Shown: piece by piece, positions 6,319 to 13,792 of the stretch
How the letters are laid out: every line of letters begins with the position of its first letter
Numbering within the stretch: the first letter of the stretch is position 1
Made by a program: the position numbers and the translations under genes
The notes under the pieces: model-generated
Database searches by the model: none
The model's input: only the letters and a program-made list of their open reading frames with translations
Told to the model about the DNA's origin: nothing
Source of the DNA: a virus
Length of the DNA stretch: 29,368 bases
IMG/VR virus record: IMGVR_UViG_3300048672_000344
Span: 1-29,368 of that record
Reading direction: 5' to 3' (one strand)

Positions 6319-6852
6319 TAGTTCGCTCGTTAGTTGTTCAGCCCACAAGCTAAGATAACTAACACCATCCAGTAAGCTATCCTGGTGCAGTCTATCCGGC
6401 GAGCTATATTGACGGACTAGCTTAACCATCGTTAACAGCAAACAAACATCTGAACCAGTCAGTGATTTACCAGTTGCCGCATTAAACGCACTGGCAGCGG
6501 CTGCAAAGCTGCGTTCACCTGTGCCGCTTGCGTCGTATTGCTTGCCGCGTTCAGATTGCACAGCTGCGCAGGCGTTTAGGAATTCGACGGCTGTTTTTGG
6601 TTGGTTATCCTGGTAATGCTCGCCAGTTCCGCCATTTTGCGCAATCGCGTTGATCCGCTCGTCGGTTTCTGGCCATTGCTGTGGGCGCTCGCAGTAGTCC
6701 AAGCACTCCCTGCACTCTTGCGAAGTCCAAGAGCCTCTCACCCATTTAATAAAATCCCATTTATGCGGACATCCATCGTCAACGACCTTTCTAAAGTGAC
6801 CATTTGCATAAAACTCCGCCCCTTCTGGCGCTTTGCTCCAATCTATTGCCAT
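6307..6852 (-). CDS. DUF6378-domain phage protein (181 aa)
   Basis: The C-terminal ~90 residues (about 90-178) match the phage DUF6378 pattern: 'ERGKQYD', then 'ERSFAAAASAFNAATGKSLT', then 'SDVCLLLTMVKLVRQYSSPD' and 'DSLLDGVSYLSLWAEQL'. The N-terminal part carries Cys pairs ('QECRECLDYC') and Trp/His residues that could form a small metal-binding knob. The domain is common in early phage operons and its biochemical function is unknown to me. It has a TTAGGAGC ribosome binding site 8 bp before ATG. The gene ends inside the loop of its own terminator. Confidence 0.85.
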   Translation of the reverse strand: MAIDWSKAPEGAEFYANGHFRKVVDDGCPHKWDFIKWVRGSWTSQECRECLDYCERPQQWPETDERINAIAQNGGTGEHYQDNQPKTAVEFLNACAAVQSERGKQYDASGTGERSFAAAASAFNAATGKSLTGSDVCLLLTMVKLVRQYSSPDRLHQDSLLDGVSYLSLWAEQLTSELGEK

Positions 6853-6863
6853 GTTATTTGCTC

Positions 6864-7064
6864 CTAATCCTGTAAAGTTATTTCACATTGAAGACTCAAG
6901 GTTTCTGGCTTGATTTTTATCTTCGACTCTGACACTGGGTAAACATAAAATCTCTTTGTTGGCTTTCCTTTGAAAAAACACTTATTTCCTTTTTTGTATT
7001 TTTCACCAGTTCTATTTAAAACAAAGCAATCGCCAACATTAATGTCGTTAAGGGTTATTTCCAA
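6864..7064 (-). CDS. Hypothetical protein with TTG start (66 aa)
   Basis: A 66-residue beta-rich basic protein (MEITLNDINVGDCFVLNRTG...). The only reasonable start is TTG at 7064, preceded by AGGGG at proper spacing and overlapping the upstream gene by 10 bp. No in-frame ATG exists nearby. 'GDCFVLNRTGEKYKKGNKCF' resembles a small barrel-like fold. No family is recognised. Confidence 0.6.
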   Translation of the reverse strand: MEITLNDINVGDCFVLNRTGEKYKKGNKCFFKGKPTKRFYVYPVSESKIKIKPETLSLQCEITLQD

Positions 7065-7216
7065 GCATTCATCCCCTGCTTAATTCGTTTCTGATTCCAC
7101 TTGCACGCCATCTTAATGGCATCCTCAATATCTTTCTCGTTCGGCTCGTCACGATTGCGCTCTAGGCATAGCTGTTTCGCTGTGACTAGCTCAAATTCGG
7201 TTGGTGGTAGGTTCAT
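7055..7216 (-). CDS. Small hypothetical protein (53 aa)
   Basis: A 53-codon frame (MNLPPTEFELVTAKQLCLER...) starting at 7216. It overlaps the preceding gene's stop as ATGA and runs into the next gene by 10 bp. The sequence is helical and charged, ending 'MACKWNQKRIKQGMNAWK'. The early part 'FELVTAKQLCLERN' might be a weak DNA-binding helix pair. No family is recognised. Evidence is the exact fit in the coupled chain. Confidence 0.65.
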   Translation of the reverse strand: MNLPPTEFELVTAKQLCLERNRDEPNEKDIEDAIKMACKWNQKRIKQGMNAWK

Positions 7217-7416
7217 TGCTGCTCCGACCATCTAAAGTTAGGAAATTGACCATCTAACCAAAAGCCTTTATTGCCTGTGCTTTGAGGCATTGGCGGCATA
7301 ACATCAACGCAAGACTCGCACAAGCACCGATAACCGCCAAGCTGGTCAAGTGGCTTTTCAGTGTTGCAGCCATCGCAGAAAAAAGTGTCTTCCACATCAA
7401 ACTCCAAAAGCGCCAT
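7213..7416 (-). CDS. Small zinc-ribbon-like protein (67 aa)
   Basis: A 67-residue protein with two Cys pairs, 'FCDGCNTEKP' and 'YRCLCESCVDV' (residues ~13-37), the usual spacing for a single zinc ribbon or knuckle. The C terminus is Pro/Trp-rich. Its ribosome binding site is weak. It lies right after the SSB gene and its stop overlaps the next start as ATGA. A nucleic-acid- or protein-binding adaptor is plausible. No specific family is recognised. Confidence 0.65.
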   Translation of the reverse strand: MALLEFDVEDTFFCDGCNTEKPLDQLGGYRCLCESCVDVMPPMPQSTGNKGFWLDGQFPNFRWSEQQ

Positions 7417-7435
7417 TGCTGGCGCTGCTAGTTAA

Positions 7436-7915
7436 TTAAAAAGGCGCTGAATCGAAGTCAGGCATTTGCTGCATCGACTGCCCGATCATCGGCTGATAAC
7501 CTTGCTGCGGCTGCTGGCGAGGATGATTGTATGACTGTTGCTGTTGCTGTTGTTGTGGCTGCTGCCTTTGCTGCTGCGGCTGCTGTGCTGGCGCTTGTTG
7601 TGGCGCATGAACAAAGCCTAATTTTGCATCAAGCAATTCAATTGATAGGCTCAAACCGTTTTGACCTTGAAACTGGCGTATTTTCAGCTTATCGCCTGAA
7701 ACTTCAACCACTGCACCTTCGACCAGCACTTGCTGATAGAATTGCACTTGTGCGGGAGCTTTGGCGAAAATTACTGCTGAGTAATTTGTCCATTGATCTG
7801 ACTTTGTTTCTCTATCGTAGTAGCACACGCCAACATTGATATTGAACCCAGTGCTTTCGCCAGCTTGGAACTGATTAGCTGCCTTGTTTAACTTACCTGT
7901 AATAGTTGTTGCCAT
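7436..7915 (-). CDS. ssb: Single-stranded DNA-binding protein
   Basis: A 159-residue SSB. An OB-fold-like N-terminal part covers about 1-103 (with 'YYDRETKSDQWTNYSAVIFA' and 'VEGAVVEVSGDKLKIRQFQG'). Residues ~106-150 form a Gln/Pro linker containing a run of seven Gln, and the end is MPDFDSAPF, a variant of the acidic DFDDxxPF tip through which bacterial SSBs recruit partner proteins. It would coat single-stranded DNA in replication and annealing. It sits beside Gp157 and a Rad52-like annealing gene, a normal phage recombination module. AAGG lies 7 bp before ATG. Confidence 0.88.
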   Translation of the reverse strand: MATTITGKLNKAANQFQAGESTGFNINVGVCYYDRETKSDQWTNYSAVIFAKAPAQVQFYQQVLVEGAVVEVSGDKLKIRQFQGQNGLSLSIELLDAKLGFVHAPQQAPAQQPQQQRQQPQQQQQQQSYNHPRQQPQQGYQPMIGQSMQQMPDFDSAPF

Positions 7916-7924
7916 TTTTAAACC

Positions 7925-8404
7925 TTACTTGATTTGTATTGTTGTTTCGCCGCGCTTAAGTGCAGCACCTTTAACTTCTTTGCCAGCTCGCAAGTCGGCC
8001 TTGATTGCGTTTTTGTCGATTTTCTCAACCACTTCGGCGATCACGTACTCATCAGGGATTTCGCTTTCATCCAGGATGTCAACAGATTCAGAACCAATGC
8101 GCAGCGACACAGTAAACAGCGGGCAAGTAATTTTACTGATGCCAGTTGCTTGCATGTTATGCAGCAAGTAATTGCGCAGGCGCTTCTGGTTGTTCTGGAT
8201 TGTTGTCTTTCTGGCTTTTAGTCGCTCAATTTCGGCATCAATTACCGATGTGTCAGCGGCCATATTCTCAACAACTTTAATGATGGCAACAGCCTTATCA
8301 TTAAACTCGCCACGTATTGAGTCAAGAGTGTTTTCAATAGTCTCAGCATCGAAGTCAAGATTCTCGATTTGCTTTAACTCGCCTGTGATTTCATGCAGTT
8401 TCAT
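7925..8404 (-). CDS. Gp157-family phage protein (159 aa)
   Basis: It shows the siphovirus Gp157 pattern (PF05565): an N-terminal coiled coil (about 1-90, with 'IDAEIERLKARKTTIQNNQK'), then 'RLRNYLLHNMQATGISKI', then the beta-rich end 'FTVSLRIGSESVDILDESEI' with 'IPDEYV' and 'VEKIDKNAIKADLRAGKEV'. The family is linked to recombination/replication modules, with phage-resistance effects reported for some members; the mechanism is unclear. I choose ATG at 8404 (AGGTGG 5-10 bp upstream) over a GTG at 8413. It overlaps the upstream annealing-protein gene by 14 bp. Confidence 0.88.
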   Translation of the reverse strand: MKLHEITGELKQIENLDFDAETIENTLDSIRGEFNDKAVAIIKVVENMAADTSVIDAEIERLKARKTTIQNNQKRLRNYLLHNMQATGISKITCPLFTVSLRIGSESVDILDESEIPDEYVIAEVVEKIDKNAIKADLRAGKEVKGAALKRGETTIQIK

Positions 8405-9089
8405 TTTCGCCACCTAAGTCTAATAAACGTGATTCATATTGACGCTTAAACGCCTTCATACCTTCCTCATCATTGCGACGCTTACATGCTCTAGCGTGTG
8501 CAGTGTAGGCGGTCTTTAATGCTGTAATGGTTTTCAAATGCTGATAGGTATCAAGCTCGCGCTGTTTCCAATCTTCATGCTCGTTACGCTGGCGCACGAT
8601 TTCAGCATCTTTGTCATCTGCTTTCTGGATTGCTAACTCGTTTTGAAGTTCTGCAATGTATGATTGATCCTCATGCAACCCCATAAACACATCAGCATTA
8701 AAGCCGAGCTTTGATAACGCCTTGCTTACTGTGTTGGTTTCCACCTTCTTAGCAAAGTCAGTGTCGACATAGCGACCGTTCTTAGTAGTCTTTGCTGCTT
8801 CAATTGCGTTGGTTAGTGGAAACTCATAACGCTTGCCGTCCAGCAAATAAAAAAACACAGCCTTATGGATAACGATACCAGTCGATTCAAACAGCTCAAA
8901 GCTCATTTCTGATTGGCACAAGCCAAACCCAGCACCATAAGCGCCGAACTGCTCAGTAGCTATCATAAGCTGATATTGAGGGCTGATTGCAGTATATCCG
9001 CCGCGCTGATTTACGTGTTTAGTGTATGTGAGGTCGGTTGTATCAACTGACTTCCATAATTTTAGATTTTGGGATTCTCTTACGCTCAT
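8391..9089 (-). CDS. Putative Rad52-like single-strand annealing protein (ERF/DUF1071-like)
   Basis: A 232-residue protein. The N-terminal ~140 residues show features of phage Rad52-superfamily annealing proteins: 'YTAISPQYQLMIATEQFGAY' with Gly-rich 'GAGFGL', a strand-rich centre, then 'YEFPLTNAIEAAKTTKNGRY' and the helical 'KKVETNTVSKALSKLGFNAD' with 'VFMGLHED'. The C-terminal ~90 residues are a charged helical tail. It would anneal homologous single strands, with SSB and Gp157 encoded next. It is the first gene of the leftward operon, with GAGGAAAG before its ATG. Subfamily assignment (ERF versus DUF1071/Sak) needs profile comparison. Confidence 0.7.
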   Translation of the reverse strand: MSVRESQNLKLWKSVDTTDLTYTKHVNQRGGYTAISPQYQLMIATEQFGAYGAGFGLCQSEMSFELFESTGIVIHKAVFFYLLDGKRYEFPLTNAIEAAKTTKNGRYVDTDFAKKVETNTVSKALSKLGFNADVFMGLHEDQSYIAELQNELAIQKADDKDAEIVRQRNEHEDWKQRELDTYQHLKTITALKTAYTAHARACKRRNDEEGMKAFKRQYESRLLDLGGENETA

Positions 9090-9118
9090 TTCTTCTTTCC
9101 TCGTTGTCGATATAAGCG

Positions 9119-9147
9119 ATGGTAATGCAAAACTTGCAACTCGTCAA
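9119..9147 (-). promoter_or_regulatory. Leftward early promoter
   Basis: Minus strand: TTGACG (9147-9142), 17 bp, TACCAT (9124-9119), about 30 bp before the annealing-protein start. The spacer contains the short palindrome TGCAA-AAC-TTGCA (9126-9138). Confidence 0.65.
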
Positions 9148-9168
9148 GAGGAGTGTTATATTTTGCAT
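9125..9168. promoter_or_regulatory. Operator-like inverted repeat spanning both early promoters
   Basis: The arms ATGCAAAA (9125-9132) and TTTTGCAT (9161-9168) are perfect reverse complements and bracket the two divergent promoters. An additional inner TTGCA half-site at 9134-9138 pairs with the left arm. A dimeric repressor or looping regulator could use these sites. Confidence 0.5.
9134..9162 (+). promoter_or_regulatory. Rightward early promoter
   Basis: Plus strand: TTGCAA (9134-9139), 17 bp, TATATT (9157-9162), followed by a ~30-nt leader and the ribosome binding site GAGGG before the Rha-like gene. Its -35 is separated from the leftward -35 by 2 bp, so the two promoters face away from each other and probably cannot be occupied together. 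Confidence 0.75.
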
Positions 9169-9192
9169 GTCATTTAATTAGAGGGTATCAAC

Positions 9193-9684
9193 ATGACTGA
9201 TTTAGTAATGATCAAAGACGGAAAGCCAACTGCTAATTCTAAAGCAATTGCTGATTTCTTTAACAAAAATCACCGGGACGTTTTACGAGACATTTCAAAC
9301 CTTGAATGCTCTGATGATTTTAGAGAGCGCAATTTTGCGCGCTCCTCTTATAAGTCACTTCAAAATAAATCTTTGCCATGCTACGAAATGACAAAAGACG
9401 GCTTTTGCTTTCTGGCTATGGGCTTTACTGGCAAAGAGGCTGCCAAGTGGAAAGAGGCTTTCATTTTGGCTTTTAACCAGATGGAAGAAATTATCAAGTC
9501 AAGCGGAGGCATGATGGATCAAATTAACCAGGCGATTAGCATTATGGAGCAGGATAAAGACATCGCAAGTAAATGCGGGAAAGGATTGTCGGCATGGAAG
9601 AAAGTAAAGAAAGAGCATGTCAAGCAAATTGAGCGCCTTAAAGATGCTGCGCAGTTAACGCTTGGCTTTAAGATGGGTGAGTAG
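9193..9684 (+). CDS. rha: Rha-family phage regulatory protein
   Basis: A 163-residue protein whose first ~95 residues match the pRha domain (PF09669): 'DGKPTANSKAIADFFNKNHR' with 'DVLRDISNLEC', then 'CYEMTKDGFCFLAMGFTGKE' and 'AAKWKEAFILAFNQME'. The C-terminal ~65 residues are a helical part where other family members carry ANT/KilA-C-type domains. Rha proteins are winged-helix-like DNA-binding regulators of phage development, first described in phage phi-80 and P22-type contexts. It is the first rightward gene, with GAGGG upstream of ATG, so it is well placed to control the divergent promoter region. Confidence 0.88.
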   Translation: MTDLVMIKDGKPTANSKAIADFFNKNHRDVLRDISNLECSDDFRERNFARSSYKSLQNKSLPCYEMTKDGFCFLAMGFTGKEAAKWKEAFILAFNQMEEIIKSSGGMMDQINQAISIMEQDKDIASKCGKGLSAWKKVKKEHVKQIERLKDAAQLTLGFKMGE

Positions 9685-9686
9685 CT

Positions 9687-10424
9687 ATGTCTGGCTGGAT
9701 AAAGTTACACAGAGGCATCTTTGATCATTGGATATCCAGCGATCCAGATTATTTTTGCGTCTGGTTGAGAATGCTAACAGAAGCGAACTTTGAGGATAAA
9801 AAACACCTGTTTAATGGCGCTTTGCTTGAGATAAAAAGAGGTCAAATTATCTTCGGTCTTGAGGCTTGGAGCGCTAAAACTGGAGTGACAATTGCCAAGT
9901 TAAGGAAGCTGCTTGAGATGCTTGAGAATGACAAAATGATCAACAGGCAAAAAACAAACAAATATTCTTTAATATCAATAGTTAACTACGCTTTGTATCA
10001 AGATGACGACAGGCAAACCGCATGCAGAACGCATGCAGAAGACAAGCAAAACGCAACACCTAAAGAATTAAAGAATATAAGAAGTAAAGAAGATAATATC
10101 TTGTCAGATTCTGCGAATCAGACGGTTGAAGAAATTGATTTTATCGATGTTCAGTTTGCAAGATTTTACAGGCATTACCCTGTGAAAAAATCCAAAGTCC
10201 CTGCTGAGAAGGCTTTTAAAAAGTTGATGAAAGGAAAGCGGGAAGGGCAAGTTAAGTTTTGGGTGGACTTACTTTTGAATTACCACAGTGATTGCATTGA
10301 TCGCGGCGATGTTGGCGCTGACAAGCTGCACCCGTCAACATTCATTAATCAAAAACGCTGGGAAGATGAGCCAGCATATCTTGAAGACTTTAAAGCAAGG
10401 TGGTTAAAAGAAAATGGTCAATAA
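9687..10424 (+). CDS. Putative replication initiator/helicase loader (DnaD/O-like, 245 aa)
   Basis: The N-terminal ~110 residues have the phage replication-protein winged-helix look: 'GWIKLHRGIFDHWISSDPDY' then 'LRMLTEANFEDKKHLFNG' and 'LEAWSAKTGVTIAKLRKLLE'. A low-complexity charged linker (~115-150) follows. The C-terminal part contains 'ARFYRHYPVKKSKVPAEKAF' and 'KLHPSTFINQKRWEDE', a signature often seen at the C terminus of phage helicase loader/initiators. It is directly followed by the DnaB-type helicase gene, the usual pairing. GGTGAG precedes ATG. The linker-coding DNA contains short direct repeats and an A-rich tract that may be the origin. Confidence 0.8.
   Translation: MSGWIKLHRGIFDHWISSDPDYFCVWLRMLTEANFEDKKHLFNGALLEIKRGQIIFGLEAWSAKTGVTIAKLRKLLEMLENDKMINRQKTNKYSLISIVNYALYQDDDRQTACRTHAEDKQNATPKELKNIRSKEDNILSDSANQTVEEIDFIDVQFARFYRHYPVKKSKVPAEKAFKKLMKGKREGQVKFWVDLLLNYHSDCIDRGDVGADKLHPSTFINQKRWEDEPAYLEDFKARWLKENGQ
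10009..10105 (+). other. Candidate replication origin inside the initiator gene
   Basis: Two tandem copies of CGCATGCAGAA (10019-10029 and 10030-10040) are flanked by two imperfect copies of a 15-mer, GACAGGCAAACCGCA and GACAAGCAAAACGCA (13 of 15 identical). About 45 bp of very A/T-rich sequence follow (10060-10105). Iterons plus an AT-rich unwinding stretch within an initiator gene is how lambda's origin is built. Only the repeats are seen; origin function is inference. Confidence 0.4.
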
Positions 10425-11793
10425 CATGGAACAATTTTACAGAGCAGACGCAGAGCAATCGGTTATCGGCGGCATTCTGTTAAACGCGAATTCCGACAAG
10501 GCGCTAATAGCTTTGGAGATGCTTAACCCTGAAGATTTTTATTTGCGTCAGCATCGGCAGATTTGGCAGGCAATCCGCCAGCTATTTTCCGCAAATTATC
10601 AAATCGACATTGTGACAGTCGCGGATCAACTTGAGCGAGACAATGCAGATCACGACATTCGATTTTCTTACCTTGGAGAAATATCCAAGAACACACCAAG
10701 CCAAGCAAACGTTCACGTTTACGCCAAGATAGTCAAAGACCACGCAAAGCTGCGGGATGCGCTTAGCAAGCTATATGACGCAAGCAATGCAATCCATGAC
10801 AAAGCGGTAAGCCCTATCGACCGCATCAACACAGCTTTAAGCATGGTTGCAGATATTGGCGCTGATGAATCACAGGATGAATTGAAAGATCCAGCAGATG
10901 TTGCTATGTCAGTATTGGACAGAATGCAGGCAGCCTTCACTTCAGGAACTAACATCGTCGGACTTTCTTCAGGATTTGCAAACATCGATCAAATGACTGG
11001 CGGCTTTCGTGATGGCGATTTGATTATCGTTGCAGCTCGGCCATCAATGGGTAAATCAACTTTCTGTTTGAATATTGCCGAGAATGTTGCGCTACTTTCT
11101 GACAAGCCAAAACCTGTGCTGTTTATCAGTTTGGAAATGCCAGCAGAGCAGCTTATGCAGAAAACAATTGCGAGAGCAGGTAACTTAATGCTGAGTAAGG
11201 TTTTAAACGGCCAAGCTATGGGAAATGATTATGATGTCGCTCGCGTTGGAACTGCTCTTGAAATCGTAAAACGCAATTCTAAGTTTTTGCGCATTGACGA
11301 CAAAGGCGGGCAGCATATCAGCCAAATCCAGGCTAGAGCAAAACGTGCTGCAATGAAGATGGGCGGATTATCGCTTGTTGTTGTCGATTACTTGCAGATG
11401 ATAAATGCCGAAGGGGAAAGCCAAACAATCAGGATTGGCAATGTATCAAAGGGCTTGAAGGAATTGGCAAAGGCGCTCAAATGTCCGGTGATTGCATTGT
11501 CGCAACTTAATCGTGCGCTAACTGGAAAGCCTGAACTAAAAAACCTACGCGACTCAGGAAGTATCGAGCAAGATGCAGACGTTGTTATGTTTCTGCACGA
11601 TGAAGACTATGAAGGGCAAAGAACACAGGATAGCTTAACTGAAATCATTTTCGCAAAGCAGCGCATGGCAGCAATCGGATCTACATTCTTGCAGCCTGAG
11701 CTTGGATTTAGTCGGTTTTCAGATACAGCCAGATTACCAGCGCCAAAAACAGAAGAACAACCAAAGAAAACGTATAAGAGGTTTGACCAATGA
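10414..11793 (+). CDS. dnaB: Replicative DNA helicase, DnaB family
   Basis: A 459-residue hexameric 5'-3' helicase. An N-terminal DnaB domain covers ~5-115 ('DAEQSVIGGILLN', 'IWQAIRQLF', 'YLGEISKNTPSQANV'), and a RecA-like domain begins around 180. Walker A is ARPSMGKST at 208-216, Walker B is LVVVDYLQM at 321-329, the sensor segment is SQLNR at 363-367, and the arginine-finger region is 'LRDSGSIEQDADVVMFL' at 378-394. Length is normal for a phage DnaB. It overlaps the initiator gene, which likely loads it. The start could also be ATG at 10426. It ends on an ATGA overlap with a 52-aa gene. Confidence 0.95.
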   Translation: MVNNMEQFYRADAEQSVIGGILLNANSDKALIALEMLNPEDFYLRQHRQIWQAIRQLFSANYQIDIVTVADQLERDNADHDIRFSYLGEISKNTPSQANVHVYAKIVKDHAKLRDALSKLYDASNAIHDKAVSPIDRINTALSMVADIGADESQDELKDPADVAMSVLDRMQAAFTSGTNIVGLSSGFANIDQMTGGFRDGDLIIVAARPSMGKSTFCLNIAENVALLSDKPKPVLFISLEMPAEQLMQKTIARAGNLMLSKVLNGQAMGNDYDVARVGTALEIVKRNSKFLRIDDKGGQHISQIQARAKRAAMKMGGLSLVVVDYLQMINAEGESQTIRIGNVSKGLKELAKALKCPVIALSQLNRALTGKPELKNLRDSGSIEQDADVVMFLHDEDYEGQRTQDSLTEIIFAKQRMAAIGSTFLQPELGFSRFSDTARLPAPKTEEQPKKTYKRFDQ

Positions 11794-11948
11794 GCTATCA
11801 ACCAGTAACAAACAACGAAATCAACGAGCCACCGTATCAGCTAGTGAAGATCATCTGTGATGATTTTAAACGGCTGACGATATGCGCAAGATTTGCAAAG
11901 AACATTAAGCGGAATATTACTGCATACAAGAAGGTTGTGAGGGTGTAA
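11790..11948 (+). CDS. Small basic hypothetical protein (52 aa)
   Basis: A 52-codon frame (MSYQPVTNNEINEPPYQLVK...) bridging the gap between helicase and DUF1367 genes. Its start overlaps the helicase stop as ATGA and its stop overlaps the next start as TAATG. The C-terminal half is strongly basic and helical (FKRLTICARFAKNIKRNITA), suggesting nucleic-acid or protein contact. No family is recognised. Confidence 0.7.
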   Translation: MSYQPVTNNEINEPPYQLVKIICDDFKRLTICARFAKNIKRNITAYKKVVRV

Positions 11949-12517
11949 TGGCTGAAATCATGTTAGTTAAAACAGGTAATTCACTTCGGCCAGCTTATGA
12001 CCAAGACGGTGAAGCATTGCGAAAGCTCAAAGCAGGCGTTATTTATCGAGCAGAGGTATCAGCGCCACGGGACCAGAAGAAGCACAGAAAGTTTTTCGCG
12101 TTGCTGAATTTGGCTTTCTCATATTGGGAACCTGAAACAATGGTCAGTGATGTTGAGCGGCAAACGGTCGATAAGTTGGCGGATTATCTAAAACGCGCTG
12201 GAATTGATTCTGAAGCTGTCAACAGCTTAACCAGTGACTTTATGCGTCAATTAGAGTTAAAGCGCAGCACAATCAGTTTGGGGCGCAATTTCGATATGTT
12301 TCGGGAGTGTGTGATAGTTGAAAGCGGATTCTTTGAGCTTGTAGCAACTCCGGCAGGGCCAAAGAAGATTGCCAAGTCGATGAGTTTTGCAAATATGGAC
12401 GAAGCAGAATTTGACGGTTTGTATCGGTCTGTTTTGGATGTTTGTTGGCAAATCTTCCTTAGTCGGTGCTTTGATGATCAGTCTATGTTAATTGAGCATT
12501 TAGCGAGGTTTGAGTAA
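11948..12517 (+). CDS. DUF1367-family phage protein
   Basis: A 189-residue protein matching DUF1367 (PF07105): 'LVKTGNSLRPAYDQDGEALR', 'AGVIYRAEVSAPRDQKKHRK' followed by 'FFALLNLAFSYW', and the C-terminal 'FANMDEAEFDGLYRSVLDVC'. The family is frequent in lambdoid and related phages beside NinB/NinG-type recombination genes. Its biochemical function is not established to my knowledge. It is coupled by TAATG overlaps to genes on both sides and lies directly before NinG, consistent with a recombination or replication accessory role. Confidence 0.88.
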   Translation: MAEIMLVKTGNSLRPAYDQDGEALRKLKAGVIYRAEVSAPRDQKKHRKFFALLNLAFSYWEPETMVSDVERQTVDKLADYLKRAGIDSEAVNSLTSDFMRQLELKRSTISLGRNFDMFRECVIVESGFFELVATPAGPKKIAKSMSFANMDEAEFDGLYRSVLDVCWQIFLSRCFDDQSMLIEHLARFE

Positions 12518-13110
12518 TGACTAAATGCCCGACGTGCAAATCGCCAGCAACACTCCGAATTAATCTCAAGCTATTCTGCTCGATAGATTGCGCGGTTAGT
12601 TGGTCAAAGCTCCAGGCTGATAAGTCGAAAGCCAAGAAGCAAAAAGAGTTCAACGCTGAAACCAGGCAGCGAAAGCAGAGGTTAAAGACTAGCGCGGAAT
12701 GGAAATTTGAAGCGCAAGCGCTGTTTAATAAAATGCGAAGACTTGAGGAATTGCTGTGGTTCAAAGAGCGAGGAATCGAACCATACTGCATAAGCTGCCA
12801 ATTGCCGCTAGGAAATGATCAATGGTGCTGCGGTCATTTTAAAACAAGAAAGGCTCGGCCTGATTTGGCATTTGATAAAGACAACACATTTCTACAGCAC
12901 AACCACAGATGTAATCAGCAATTATCAGGAGATATTGAGGGTTATAAAATTGGATTGGCTTTTAGATTTGGAGAAGCTAAAGCAAGAGAGATAATCGAGT
13001 ATTGCGAGACTGAACAGAAAACTCCGAAGCGAAGCACTGATGATTGGCAGCAAATGAAAAAAGAATTTAGCGCTGAAATTAGACGTTTACAGCGATTGCT
13101 TGAGATTTAA
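12517..13110 (+). CDS. ninG: NinG/Rap-like recombination nuclease
   Basis: A 197-residue protein matching NinG (Rap), a Holliday-junction or D-loop endonuclease of lambdoid phages. An N-terminal zinc-binding region has 'CPTCKSPATLRINLKLFCSI' and 'DC'. A basic helical linker follows (about 33-65, KSKAKKQKEF). The HNH-like C-terminal half has 'CISCQLPLGNDQWCCGHFKT' (about 92-111), then 'RPDLAFDKDNTFLQHNHRCN', including His and Asn residues of the metal site. It is coupled to DUF1367 by TAATG. It likely resolves branched intermediates made by the annealing protein. Confidence 0.92.
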   Translation: MTKCPTCKSPATLRINLKLFCSIDCAVSWSKLQADKSKAKKQKEFNAETRQRKQRLKTSAEWKFEAQALFNKMRRLEELLWFKERGIEPYCISCQLPLGNDQWCCGHFKTRKARPDLAFDKDNTFLQHNHRCNQQLSGDIEGYKIGLAFRFGEAKAREIIEYCETEQKTPKRSTDDWQQMKKEFSAEIRRLQRLLEI

Positions 13111-13129
13111 AAATAAAGCAGCTTTCAGC

Positions 13130-13157
13130 TTGACCATTGGCGCATATCTGATACACT
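13130..13157 (+). promoter_or_regulatory. Promoter for the middle small-gene operon
   Basis: TTGACC (13130-13135), a 16-bp spacer, and TACACT (13152-13157) preceded by TG, giving an extended -10. It lies in the 77-bp gap before the gene at 13188, with GGAGAG as ribosome binding site after it. Confidence 0.65.
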
Positions 13158-13187
13158 GCAATTACGAAGCAATGACGGAGAGATGAA

Positions 13188-13505
13188 ATGAAACGAATGA
13201 ATGAGGTTTTTGAGTTGCCAGTTAACGAAATGGATGTTTTTGAAGCCATGCAAAATTACTCTGAAGAAAATGACGCGGCAATTTGTAACGCAATCAACCA
13301 CGTTGACGCGCTTGCTGATGCTTTGAGTTGTATAGTTATGAATGCCGAAGATTCTGCGTTTGAATCATGGCTTGATAAAAATCATCCATCTGGCGATGTT
13401 TCAGAGGTTCAGTATAAATTTGAGCGCTCTTCTGAATTTGAAGATTTTATTGAAGAGTTTAAGGTTGCAAGAAAAGCATTAGCCGCTTATCGAGGTGAAA
13501 AATGA
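13188..13505 (+). CDS. Acidic hypothetical protein (105 aa)
   Basis: A 105-residue, highly acidic helical protein (MKRMNEVFELPVNEMDVFEA...). It is the first gene of the operon behind the promoter at 13130-13157, with CGGAGAG before ATG. The high Asp/Glu content could mimic DNA, but nothing specific supports that. The stop overlaps the next start as ATGA. No family is recognised. Confidence 0.7.
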   Translation: MKRMNEVFELPVNEMDVFEAMQNYSEENDAAICNAINHVDALADALSCIVMNAEDSAFESWLDKNHPSGDVSEVQYKFERSSEFEDFIEEFKVARKALAAYRGEK

Positions 13506-13792
13506 AATACTTTAGTTATGATCCAGAAGGTGACGGATTCACTTTGCACGACACTGCGGAAGATGCAAGGAAAGCATCTGAGATTGATTTGTCATGCTAC
13601 AAAGACAACGCTTCAGAGGGTTGGAGTGATGGGGTTTCTCATGTTTGTTGGGGTGAGTTAAAGCAGCGCGCAGTTATGGTCAATGAAATGAATAAGGAAG
13701 AAGCTGAACATCAAGGGATTTATTTTGATAACTCTTTCGATACTATCTGCGACTATGAATTGAGAGGTTTTGATAGCGGAGAGAAACCATGA
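13502..13792 (+). CDS. Conserved phage hypothetical protein (96 aa)
   Basis: A 96-residue acidic protein with the pattern 'KYFSYDPEGDGFTLHDTAED' followed by 'ARKASEIDLSCYKDNASEGW' and 'VSHVCWGELKQRAVM'. Many phages encode a small protein with this 'YDPxGxGFxxHDTxEEAxxxA...DGWxxxVxxICWG' arrangement. I recognise the layout but no function is known. It is coupled on both sides by ATGA overlaps. Confidence 0.75.
   Translation: MKYFSYDPEGDGFTLHDTAEDARKASEIDLSCYKDNASEGWSDGVSHVCWGELKQRAVMVNEMNKEEAEHQGIYFDNSFDTICDYELRGFDSGEKP

Noticed and set aside
7531-7839. 102-codon plus-strand frame rich in Val/Ala opposite SSB
   Set aside because: It is the complement of the SSB Gln-rich linker (CAG/CAA repeats read as Ala/Val/Leu), so its composition is an artefact.
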